Shown here: in pieces, positions 53,252-64,000 of the stretch
How positions within the stretch are numbered: position 1 is the stretch's first letter
Layout: every line of letters starts with the position of its first letter
Assembly: GCA_018402445.1 (NCBI GenBank)
Contig: JAGYIT010000007.1
Coordinates: forward strand, 124,001 to 188,000
Length of the DNA stretch: 64,000 nucleotides
DNA from: Akkermansiaceae bacterium
GTDB lineage: Bacteria > Verrucomicrobiota > Verrucomicrobiia > Verrucomicrobiales > Akkermansiaceae
Direction: 5' to 3'
Made by a program: the position numbers and the translations under genes
The notes under the pieces: model-generated
The model's database searches: none
Told to the model about the DNA's origin: nothing
The model's input: only the letters and a program-made list of their open reading frames with translations

Positions 53252-54392
53252 GTTGATGGCGTTCATGCCGACTCCCCGTTCGTGTCTTGCGCATGAACGC
53301 GCTGGCGATCAGCAGCAGGAAAAGCACGCCGCAGGCGATGGCGAGGAAGATGACGAGCGGGCCGCCGCCGTGTGCGTGGTCATGGCCGTGATCACCGCCG
53401 GATGCGGCGAGTTGCTCGGCTGTCATTTCCGAGCCGTCCTCGTTGTGCGGGTGGCCGTGGGCGGCGTCGAGCGCCTCTTTCAGCGAGACGCTGCCTTTCC
53501 CCGCGAAGGACAGCGCGTAGGAGCCTTTCACGACCACCTCGTCGCCGGGAAAAAGGCCCGCGATGATTTCCACCCGCTCGCCGCCGATTTCGCCGACGGT
53601 GACGGGCAGGCGCACGAAGGCGTTCTCCAGTTCGTAGTCCTTGATGAAAACGAAGCGGTTCGCGCGGTCGCCCTGCAGCGCGGCGCGGGGGACGGTGAGG
53701 ACGTTTTCCCTTTCGGAAACGATGAGGGAAAGCTCCGCCCTCATGCCGGGGCGCAGTTTGTTGTCTGGATTCGGAAGTTTGAAGATCGCGCCGACGGTGG
53801 AGGGGGTGGGCGTTTCATCGGGAGCGAGCCTGAGATATTCCGAGCGCCGCTCCTCCGTCCCGAGCGCGGGGATGCGGATTCTAGCGGCCATGCCTTCCTT
53901 CAGCGCCGCCGCCTGATGCTGCGGCACGCGGGCGACGGCCCACACGGTGGTCAGGTCGAGGATTTCCATCAGTTCCTTGTCCGGCTCGACGGGCGCTCCG
54001 AGGTGGCCTTCGGAGCGGATGATGAGTCCGTCGGCCGGGGCTTTCAGGTCGATGACCGGTGGCGGATCACCCGGCTGGCGGCTCTCGATGCGGAGCAGGA
54101 CATCGCCCTTTTTCACGAAGTCTCCCTTGTGAGTGAGGGCTTCGATGATACGTCCGGGGATGCGGCTGGAGAGGATGGCGTGGCTCTCGCAGGTGTGCTC
54201 GATCTCGCCGAGGACGGGGAGGGTGCGCTCAAGGGCGGTTTCCTCGGCGGCGACGGTTTCGATGCCGAGGTTGGCCACGCCGGTGGCGTCGAGAACGACG
54301 GTGTTCTCGTTGCGGGGGGCTTCGGCAGCGAAGGCTGACGTGATGAGCAGGAGGGTGAGGATGGGAAATTTCATGGTTTGTGGGTGTGTCAT
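53190..54392 (-). CDS. RND membrane-fusion protein, CusB/CzcB family
   Basis: A 400-residue periplasmic adaptor. MKFPILTLLLITSAFAAEA is the signal peptide behind an ATGA start that overlaps the outer-membrane gene. The barrel-sandwich and helical parts are seen (AILSSRIPGRIIEALTHKGD, DLKAPADGLIIRSEG, RPGMRAELSLIVS). Unusual for the family is a C-terminal His-rich stretch (GHPHNEDGSEMTAEQLAASG, GDHGHDHAHGGG) and then a membrane helix (PLVIFLAIACGVLFLLLIAS). The last ~20 residues lie over the inserted toxin gene and are probably not original. Confidence 0.88.
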   Translation of the reverse strand: MTHPQTMKFPILTLLLITSAFAAEAPRNENTVVLDATGVANLGIETVAAEETALERTLPVLGEIEHTCESHAILSSRIPGRIIEALTHKGDFVKKGDVLLRIESRQPGDPPPVIDLKAPADGLIIRSEGHLGAPVEPDKELMEILDLTTVWAVARVPQHQAAALKEGMAARIRIPALGTEERRSEYLRLAPDETPTPSTVGAIFKLPNPDNKLRPGMRAELSLIVSERENVLTVPRAALQGDRANRFVFIKDYELENAFVRLPVTVGEIGGERVEIIAGLFPGDEVVVKGSYALSFAGKGSVSLKEALDAAHGHPHNEDGSEMTAEQLAASGGDHGHDHAHGGGPLVIFLAIACGVLFLLLIASAFMRKTRTGSRHERHQLTSRDYECAPRSLRNRRCFS

Positions 54393-55615
54393 TGGTTGCC
54401 ACGGGCGGCTTCGTGGCGGACGCGGGCGAGGTGGAATTCGCGCAGCGCGTCGAGGCGGGTGGCGGCGAGCTGGAGGCTTTTTTCGCGGGAGCGGAACACG
54501 GTCTGGATATCGGTCTGCGACTGGGCGTAGGCTTCGTCCGCTGCTTTGGATTGTTCCGCCGCCAAGGGCAGCAGGGTCTCGTCGAGTTCGCGGATGAGCT
54601 TCGCCCACTCGACCATCTGCGCGCGGTCGGATTCAGCTTCGAGGCGGATGCGGCGGGCGAGGGCGGTGGCTTCGAGTTTCCGGCGCTCGTGGGTGGCCTG
54701 CGCTTCCTTGATCGCGCCCTCGTTCTTGTTCCAGAGAGGTAGGGGGATTCGGAAACGAAAGCCGACGATAGCATCGTTATCGGCTCCGTTGGGGGCGTCT
54801 TCCGAGCGTTCGGCGGCGGCGAACAGCCCGGCCTCCACGTCATCGTAGCGGAGGGCTTGCTGGAGATCTACGCCTTGCCTGGCGGCATCGACCTCGAGCA
54901 TCGCCGCCTGGAAATCGGGGCGCAGTGCGGGGTTCGCATCGCCGTCTGCAAAAGCGGGCGGAGCAAGGTTTCCTCCCACGCTGATCGACTCACCCGCTTG
55001 CATTCCGATAAGCGGCTTGAGTTCACCGACGACGGCGGCTTCCTCCGCGTCGAGCTGACGGAGCTGCGCGGAAACGCTCGCCGCTTCGAGCCGGGCAGTG
55101 GCGGCGTCCAAGGCCGAGCCTTCGCCTTTTTGGGCGGCCTTGGAGAGTTTTTCGGAAAACCCGGAGACCAAGGCGATTTGACTGCTGAATAGTTCACGGC
55201 GCTCGCGGATGGCAAGCACGCGGATGACAGATGTTCTTGCGCGAGCCACAAGCTGCCTTTCCACCTCACGGACTTCGGCCTCGGCTGCCTTGAGTAAGGT
55301 GACGGAAATCCCCTTTTCCAAATGCAGCCTGTCAGTGACGGGGAAACGCTGAGAAAATTCGACATCAAGTGTTCCCTCACGGAAACGGGTGTTGTGTCTG
55401 AAGGATGTTTCCAATTCCGGGTTGGCCAGTCTGCCTGCCTGTTTTATCCGGCCGAGCGCCTCATCAATGCGCAGGCGCGCGGCGGCGAGATCGGGGTTCT
55501 GCGCCCGGACGCGCCCGGGCACTCCCTCAAGGGTGATGACCAGAGAGGGTGCCGCCGAGAGGTGGTCCGGGATAAGGAAAAGCGCTAGCAGCGCGGGGAG
55601 AAAGGTAGGTCGCAT
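54389..55615 (-). CDS. outer-membrane efflux channel, CusC/CzcC (TolC) family
   Basis: A 408-residue TolC-fold protein from the ATG at 55615 (MRPTFLPALLALFLIPDHLS signal). Helical hairpins alternate with strands (NPDLAAARLRIDEALGRIKQ, GRLANPELETSF, then the repeat RIPLPLWNKNEGAIKEAQAT). It forms the outer-membrane exit of the pump encoded downstream. Its stop overlaps the membrane-fusion gene start by ATGA. Confidence 0.9.
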   Translation of the reverse strand: MRPTFLPALLALFLIPDHLSAAPSLVITLEGVPGRVRAQNPDLAAARLRIDEALGRIKQAGRLANPELETSFRHNTRFREGTLDVEFSQRFPVTDRLHLEKGISVTLLKAAEAEVREVERQLVARARTSVIRVLAIRERRELFSSQIALVSGFSEKLSKAAQKGEGSALDAATARLEAASVSAQLRQLDAEEAAVVGELKPLIGMQAGESISVGGNLAPPAFADGDANPALRPDFQAAMLEVDAARQGVDLQQALRYDDVEAGLFAAAERSEDAPNGADNDAIVGFRFRIPLPLWNKNEGAIKEAQATHERRKLEATALARRIRLEAESDRAQMVEWAKLIRELDETLLPLAAEQSKAADEAYAQSQTDIQTVFRSREKSLQLAATRLDALREFHLARVRHEAARGNQ

Positions 55616-55761
55616 AAAAATCGTGGCAATGGGTGTGTGTCCGTATCCGTCTGGGGATCGACGGCATACCGGCAAAAGGAACGTGGCGGAAGCGCGCGGA
55701 AAACTGCGGGGATGACATGGATCGCGCCATTAGGGCACGAGGGTGCGCGGAAGGGCGCTCC

Positions 55762-56079
55762 TCAGATCAACGGCGGTTTATCCAGCGTAAACACCGGCTC
55801 TTCCGGAACCAGTGATCGCTCGGCGGAGATTTCGACCAGCACGCATAGGAAACCGGTGGGCAGGGAAATGGCATCCATCACACGGTCGGCGCTCGGAACT
55901 TTGCAGCAGGCGTGTTGGTGCGGGCCGGAGCGGCCTTCGTGGTCGTGATCTTGTGGATCACCGTGGTTTTCGTGATGGTTTTCGTGATGGGTTCCGCAGT
56001 GGGAAGCGCACTCATCCATTGCTCCATGATGCGTTCCGTGAGCCACGGTGCCTCCCAGGCCTGCTAAAACGCAGAACAC
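55762..56079 (-). CDS. histidine-rich small protein upstream of the efflux operon
   Basis: A 105-residue protein with a hydrophobic N-terminus (VFCVLAGLGGTVAHG). A His/Cys-rich stretch follows (HGTHHGAMDECASHCGTHHE, NHHENHGDPQDHDHEGRSGP, HQHACC). The C-terminal part has FLCVLVEISAERS. It probably binds the exported metal in the periplasm or acts as a sensor. The start (GTG at 56079) is uncertain because the frame opens only a few codons earlier. Confidence 0.6.
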   Translation of the reverse strand: MFCVLAGLGGTVAHGTHHGAMDECASHCGTHHENHHENHGDPQDHDHEGRSGPHQHACCKVPSADRVMDAISLPTGFLCVLVEISAERSLVPEEPVFTLDKPPLI

Positions 56080-56189
56080 GATGAGGAAACGGACACGAAG
56101 AATTCACACCGGTTATCTAACGGAGAAACATCCGCAACGAAAGGGGATTTTTCACAAGAAGAAAGCCCGTTGCCCTGCACCGCTTCGGT

Positions 56190-56312
56190 TCAGGGTTTGG
56201 CAAGGGCGAGTCCGGCGGAGAGATCGACCTTGAGGGTGATTTCCTCACGCCCTGTCTATGTTTCGGCGGCGTGGAGTAGGGGGAGTATGAGGAGGATCAG
56301 CAGGGATTTCAT
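56190..56312 (-). pseudogene. small signal-peptide gene with an in-frame TAG
   Basis: The ATG at 56312 opens MKSLLILLILPLLHAAET, a complete signal peptide, then TAG, then in the same frame TGREEITLKVDLSAGLALAK, P and TGA. It looks like a small exported protein of the efflux operon reduced to a relic, or a very short secreted peptide. Confidence 0.4.
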
Positions 56313-56375
56313 GTTGCGGGAAAAATGACAGTGTGATGTGCGTGAGTTCAGCATCGAGAAGATGCGAGATCGTCA

Positions 56376-56411
56376 CAAAAAAAGCCGGGCAGGTTTTCCT
56401 GCCCGGCTTGG
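56376..56411 (-). terminator. intrinsic terminator of groEL
   Basis: In coding direction AAGCCGGGCAGG pairs perfectly with CCTGCCCGGCTT across an AAAA loop, and a run of T follows. It lies about 35 bp past the groEL stop. Confidence 0.95.
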
Positions 56412-56445
56412 AAGTTGGGTCGCGTTCTGGAGAACGCAACTCCGG

Positions 56446-58200
<1,755 letters not shown>

Positions 58201-58202
58201 GT

Positions 58203-58493
58203 TTATGCGACGATTCCGAGGATGTCGCCTTCGGAGATGATGAGGACTTCCTCGCCGCCGTGTTTGACTTCGGTGCCGCCGTATTTGGAGATGAGGACCT
58301 TGTCGCCGACCTTCACGGAGAAGACGATGTCGTTGCCCTTCTCATCCTTGCCGCCGGTTCCGAGGCAGAGGACTTCCGCTTCCTGCGGCTTTTCTTTAGC
58401 TGTGTCAGGAAGGACGATTCCGCCCGCGCTGATCGCGTCGGCTTCGAGGCGTTTGACGAGGACACGGTGTCCGAGTGGTTTGATGTTTGCCAT
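58203..58493 (-). CDS. groS: co-chaperonin GroES
   Basis: A 96-residue lid of the GroEL chamber. [38 protein letters not shown] (mobile loop) and [16 protein letters not shown] are standard. The ATG at 58493 ([10 protein letters not shown]) gives the family length. It precedes groEL in the same direction. Confidence 0.97.
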   Translation of the reverse strand: MANIKPLGHRVLVKRLEADAISAGGIVLPDTAKEKPQEAEVLCLGTGGKDEKGNDIVFSVKVGDKVLISKYGGTEVKHGGEEVLIISEGDILGIVA

Positions 58494-58595
58494 ATGTGTT
58501 TTCTGGTTTGTTGGTTGTTGGTTTGTTTGAGAAGCCACCACCGCGGAGGCGGAGGTGGAAAGTGGAGAAAGTGAAAAGTGCCGGGTGAGCGGTGA

Positions 58596-59333
58596 TCAGT
58601 GATCGGTGGAAGAGGTTGGTTGTTCGAGGGCTTCGAGGTAGTGGTCGAGTTCCTTGTGGAGTTCGGTTTCGAGGAAAGCGCGGAAGGTGGGGAAATCGCC
58701 GGAGTCGGCGGCTTCTAAGGCGTTGTAGTAAGCTTCGCGGGGGGTGACGGGGATGGAGACGGGCGGGTAGCCTGCGGCAAGGAGGACGAAGTTCATCGCG
58801 AGGCGAGCGGTGCGTCCGTTGCCATCGGCGAAGGGGTGGATGGAGGCGATGCCGTGGTGGAGGCGGGCGGCGCGTTCGACAGGATCGGTGATCGCCTTGG
58901 TCTCCGCGAAGAGGGCTTCCATCAGGTCGGGGACTTTTATGGGGTTGGGCGGAGTGTGATTGGACCCGGCGATGCGCACGGCGGATGTGCGGTAGGTTCC
59001 GGCGAAGCTGTCTTCCACTCGGGTGAGGATGATGCGGTGGAGATCGAGAAGATCTCTTTCCGTGAGCTCGGCTCCGGGCTGAGCGAGGGCTTTGACCTGC
59101 TCCCAAGCTTTCGCGAGGTTGACGGCCTCAAAGTGATCCTTGAGAGGCTTTCCGGAGACGGTGACGCCTTTGGAAAGAACCAGTTCCGTCTCGCGGAGGG
59201 TGAGCGAATTGCCCTCGATGGAGTTGGACTCATAAACCATCCGCACATCCCACGCCGCCGCAAGGCTGGCGACCGACTCGGGGCAGAGCGGGCGTAGCGA
59301 GGCGAGGCGTTTGTGTTTGGATTCGAGAGTCAT
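58596..59333 (-). CDS. Fic family protein with N-terminal inhibitory motif
   Basis: A 245-residue AMP-transferase-fold protein. The catalytic motif is HPFADGNGRTAR (166-177). An inhibitory SNSIEGN (36-42) in an N-terminal helix puts it in class II, where the Glu blocks ATP until released. The ATG at 59333 overlaps by one base the stop of the DinD-like fragment (TGATG). Formulaic words (GTGAGAAGTGGCGAGTGAGA before, AAAGTGGAGAAAGTGAAAAG after) flank the gene. Its place between dnaK and groES makes a chaperone or a client a possible target, which is only an inference. Confidence 0.93.
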   Translation of the reverse strand: MTLESKHKRLASLRPLCPESVASLAAAWDVRMVYESNSIEGNSLTLRETELVLSKGVTVSGKPLKDHFEAVNLAKAWEQVKALAQPGAELTERDLLDLHRIILTRVEDSFAGTYRTSAVRIAGSNHTPPNPIKVPDLMEALFAETKAITDPVERAARLHHGIASIHPFADGNGRTARLAMNFVLLAAGYPPVSIPVTPREAYYNALEAADSGDFPTFRAFLETELHKELDHYLEALEQPTSSTDH

Positions 59334-59770
59334 CACGAGTGAGAAGTGGCGAGTGAGAGGTGAGAATTGGAAAAGGTGAATTGCGGGATTAATTTCCTGA
59401 GGCCGGGAAATTGATCGGGCGTCCATGGGCGCTGTAGGCTTTGGACTGCTACAGCCTGCTGTAGCTTTCCGTGTGACAGCCTGCTGTCCACGGCGGAGGA
59501 CTGAGGTTTTGTACGGCTCTTGCGTGCCAATGCCGACCCGCTCGCAGCAGGCTGCTTTGCGGAAAGCGGCAGCAGGCTGCCGCAGTCCAAGGAGCTTCGC
59601 TCGTTTGGCTGATCTGCCTTGCCTAGGTGGCTTATTTCTCTCTCCTCAGTGAAATGATCGGAAATCTTCTGGAGGTCGCGTGCCAACCAAAATTCCACGC
59701 CGGACTGGAACTCGGTCTGGACGACTTGGTCGAGTTCCGTGAGGAGCTTGGAGATGACAGATTTCTTCAT
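59333..59770 (-). pseudogene. DinD/BRO-like N-terminal fragment cut by a repeat
   Basis: The first ~45 residues (MKKSVISKLLTELDQVVQTE, then FQSGVEFWLARDLQKI) resemble the start of DinD-like or BRO-N proteins, which read EFWxARDLQ at this place. From about residue 58 the frame is translated repeat (DCGSLLPLSAKQPAAS) and then formulaic SHLSLATSHS, ending at the fic start. The protein is thus a relic, although the frame stays open and is coupled to fic. Confidence 0.55.
59439..59592. repeat. CAGCCTGCTG palindrome cluster
   Basis: Ends CTTTGGACTGCTACAGCC and GGCTGCCGCAGTCCAAGG are inverted copies. Inside stand four small palindromes: GCTACAGCCTGCTGTAGC, GACAGCCTGCTGTC, GCAGCAGGCTGC and GCGGCAGCAGGCTGCCGC. 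It interrupts the DinD-like gene. Confidence 0.7.
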
Positions 59771-59792
59771 GGGCGGATTTTTATCTTATGTC

Positions 59793-61778
<1,986 letters not shown>

Positions 61779-61864
61779 CTATTGTTTAAAAGGATTTTTA
61801 TAGATCACGTCGCGTGCGTACTGGGGTGATTCAATACGATATGGCGCAGTTTGTTGCGACGTTT

Positions 61865-61879
61865 TGTCGCACTGCGACA
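61865..61879. promoter_or_regulatory. perfect 7-bp palindrome, possible operator
   Basis: TGTCGCA-C-TGCGACA is a perfect dyad. The left half also pairs with GTTGCGAC just upstream (GTTGCGACGTTTTGTCGCAC). It lies 155 bp before dnaK and 320 bp before the ATPase gene. No regulator is known. Confidence 0.35.
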
Positions 61880-61880
61880 G

Positions 61881-62040
61881 GGGAGCACACGCGCCCTCGC
61901 GTGTCGCGGAGTGCGCCCTCGCTCTCCGCTGGCCGGGAAAGATCTTGTGCGCCGTTGAGAAAAAACGATGCGCACCTTATCGCCAGCCGGTTTCCGGCGG
62001 GGGCGTCGGAAACGACACGTGAGGGCGCGTGTGTTATCCC
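61881..62040. repeat. ACACGCGCCCTCGCGTGTC-type hairpin repeat
   Basis: GGGGAGCACACGCGCCCTCG with CGTGTCG on the left is the inverse of GACACGTGAGGGCGCGTGTG with TTATCCC on the right. About 105 bp lie between. I see no gene in it. Confidence 0.7.
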
Positions 62041-62196
62041 TGCTTTGCTCACTTCAGAGACGACCCAATTTGCTGCCGAACGACAGGCTCGCCGGGATGA
62101 ATGGGGAGGGAGCTTAAACGCCTCATGATCTGGCTGGCGGAGTAGTTGTCGAAAATGGCTGGCGCTCTGCCGTGCGCTGCGCAAAGTGATGGGGCT

Positions 62197-64000
62197 ATGA
62201 GTGAGCCATTTTTCGACTACGAGAAGCTGGGGCAATTCTATCTTGGCAACGAATACGACCACGAGACCCAGGCGGTCACGGCGGAGCCGGTGATGTATGA
62301 CTCGAAGGATCTCGTGACCCACGGCGTGGTGCTGGGGATGACGGGTTCCGGGAAAACGGGCTTGTGCCTCGCGCTGTTGGAGGAAGCGGCGATGGACAAC
62401 ATTCCGGCCATCGTGATCGACCCGAAAGGCGACATCTCCAACCTGCTGCTGACCTTTCCGGCACTCGATGGGAAAAGTTTCGAGCCATGGGTGAATGCGG
62501 ATGATGCGGCGAAGAAGGGGATCACCGTCGAGGAACACGCCACCAAGACGGCGGCGATGTGGAAAAAAGGGCTCGCCGACTGGGGGCAGGATGCGGGAAG
62601 GATCGCGCGCTTCCGGGAGAAGACGGACATCAACATTTTCACCCCCGGCAGCATGGCGGGGATTCCGGTTTCCATACTGAGTTCGCTGGGTGTGCCACCC
62701 GTGGAGGTGATGGAGGACGGCGAGCTGTTAGGCGAAACGGTGGGCAGCACGGTGGACAGTTTGCTTTCGCTGATCGGCGTGGCTTCGGATGGTCCGGAGG
62801 GCGCGTTGCTCTCCGCGATTTTCCTCGGTGAGTGGCGTGAGGGACGCGGGCTGGATTTGGAAAAACTCATCGGGCAGATCCAGCGGCCGGGCTTCGGCAA
62901 GATCGGCGTGATCGATCTGGAGACCTTTTATCCCGAGAAGCCGCGCCAGGCGCTGGCGATGAAATTCAACACCCTGCTCGCCTCGCCGAGCTTCTCCGCA
63001 TGGCTGGAGGGCGCGCCGCTCGACATCGGGAAAATGCTTTACCGCGACGACAACAAGCCGCGTATCTCCATCTTCTCCATCGCCCACCTCGGCGATGCGG
63101 AACGCATGTTTTTCGTGAGCCTGCTGCTCAATCAGATGGTCGGCTGGATGCGTTCGCAGCGCGGCACGACCTCGCTCCGCGCGCTGCTCTACATGGACGA
63201 GATTTTCGGTTTCCTTCCGCCCACCGCGAACCCGCCCTCGAAGCGCCCGATGATGACCATGCTGAAACAGGGGCGCGCCTTCGGCCTAGGTTGCCTCCTC
63301 GCCACGCAAAACCCGGTCGATCTCGATTACAAGGCGCTGTCGAACATCGGCACATGGTTCCTCGGACGGCTCCAGACGGAGCGCGACAAGCTGCGCGTGC
63401 TCGACGGGCTGGAGGGTGCGGCGGGTTCGCAGAAGGCGAAGTTCAATCGCAAGGAAATGGAGACGCTGCTCTCGGGCTTGGGCAACCGGGTTTTCCTGAT
63501 GAACAACGTCCACGAGGACGCGCCGGTGCTTTTCCACGTCCGCTGGGTGATGAGCTACCTCACAGGGCCGCTGACGCGAGGTCAGATCAAGGGGCTGATG
63601 GATCCGAAGCGGGCGGCTTTCGTCCCGGTAAAAGCGCAAGCGGCGGAGGATTTCAACCCGATGGCGCGATCCTCCGCCCCGGCGGGAAATACTACGAGAC
63701 CCGTAGTCGGCGCGGGTGTGACCGAGCTTTTCGCGGCCTCGGAAAGCGGCAAATATTTCCCCTTCCTCTACCGCGAGGCCACCGTGCATTTCTCGCTCAC
63801 GAAAGCGAACGTCGAGGGCAGCCGCAAGGTGGCGAAGGTGAATCCCATCCTCGCGAGCGGCATCGATTGGGAAAGCACGGACAGCGTCCTGCCGGAGACG
63901 TTGAAGGGAAATCCCGAGGAGGGAATCGCTTTCGCGGAACTGCCCGGATACGCGATGAACGCGAAGAATTACACAGCAGTGGTGAAGGATTTTGCGGAGG
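62197..64000 (+). CDS. HerA/DUF87-like ATPase, 3' end outside window
   Basis: The visible 601 residues form a HerA/FtsK-superfamily ATPase. Walker A is GMTGSGKTG (47-55), then IVIDPKGDISNLLLTF; Walker B is LYMDEIFGFLPP; LLATQNPVDLDYKALSN follows, as in bacterial proteins of the DUF87/DUF853 type. NurA is not seen nearby. Such proteins are hexameric motors for DNA end processing or translocation. The ATG at 62197 (MSEPFFDYEKLG) follows a gene-free region. The frame is open at the right edge. Confidence 0.85.
   Translation, partial: MSEPFFDYEKLGQFYLGNEYDHETQAVTAEPVMYDSKDLVTHGVVLGMTGSGKTGLCLALLEEAAMDNIPAIVIDPKGDISNLLLTFPALDGKSFEPWVNADDAAKKGITVEEHATKTAAMWKKGLADWGQDAGRIARFREKTDINIFTPGSMAGIPVSILSSLGVPPVEVMEDGELLGETVGSTVDSLLSLIGVASDGPEGALLSAIFLGEWREGRGLDLEKLIGQIQRPGFGKIGVIDLETFYPEKPRQALAMKFNTLLASPSFSAWLEGAPLDIGKMLYRDDNKPRISIFSIAHLGDAERMFFVSLLLNQMVGWMRSQRGTTSLRALLYMDEIFGFLPPTANPPSKRPMMTMLKQGRAFGLGCLLATQNPVDLDYKALSNIGTWFLGRLQTERDKLRVLDGLEGAAGSQKAKFNRKEMETLLSGLGNRVFLMNNVHEDAPVLFHVRWVMSYLTGPLTRGQIKGLMDPKRAAFVPVKAQAAEDFNPMARSSAPAGNTTRPVVGAGVTELFAASESGKYFPFLYREATVHFSLTKANVEGSRKVAKVNPILASGIDWESTDSVLPETLKGNPEEGIAFAELPGYAMNAKNYTAVVKDFAE

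Overview
The window looks like a GC-rich member of the Verrucomicrobiota (Verrucomicrobiales, Luteolibacter/Haloferula-like). The evidence is a giant pilin-like protein of the Verru_Chthon cassette A type, several PEP-CTERM surface proteins ending in RRRR or RRRRN, two secreted sulfatases, LPS synthesis (KdsB), a heavy-metal RND efflux operon, and many of the palindromic intergenic repeats common in this phylum. The assignment rests on protein resemblance, not on a 16S gene.

Layout. 1-6 kb (minus strand): D-Ala-D-Ala carboxypeptidase, bioF, MoxR ATPase, a membrane protein and an ABC ATPase that runs off the left edge, with a four-helix-bundle (S23/IVP) element wedged between the last two. 6.4-15.6 kb: a surface-protein island with four PEP-CTERM genes, a sulfatase and a GntR/LacI-type regulator. 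Each of these four PEP-CTERM genes is preceded by the same cis-element (TCTGC-N13-GCAGA followed by a T-run), and relics of the regulator 3' end show that the module was duplicated. 15.7-24.4 kb: a Tat-exported phosphoesterase, the Verru_Chthon A protein with a translationally coupled secreted partner, a DUF3472-like secreted protein, a second sulfatase and tRNA-Arg(CCG). 24.6-34.2 kb: a dynamin-like GTPase, polysaccharide deacetylase, nth, a papain-like protein, then pheS-pheT, which has a second four-helix-bundle element inside the operon and a partly duplicated 3' end. 34.3-43.3 kb: housekeeping genes (OPT transporter, pdxJ-acpS, hemB, pyrG, kdsB). 43.4-47.6 kb: a glycine-rich protein, a low-GC PEP-CTERM protein and a subtilase. 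47.9-56.3 kb: two toxin-antitoxin modules in and around a CusCBA-type efflux operon. 56.4-64 kb: groES-groEL, fic, dnaK and a HerA/DUF87 ATPase running off the right edge.

The least ordinary content is repetitive. Two MITE-like hairpins (29319-29573 and 48223-48435) have related tips, exact 5-bp target duplications, and each interrupts a gene whose reading can be rejoined by removing it. Two four-helix-bundle genes flanked by inverted repeats fill operon junctions exactly, like 23S rRNA intervening sequences moved into mRNAs. Other palindromes of the same text style sit beside bioF, acpS, hemB and dnaK and between groES and groEL.

Five conserved genes (four-helix gene, bioF, deacetylase, pheT and a small membrane protein) each carry a single-base frameshift in a short homopolymer. 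Because pheT is essential, most of these are probably sequence errors rather than real decay.
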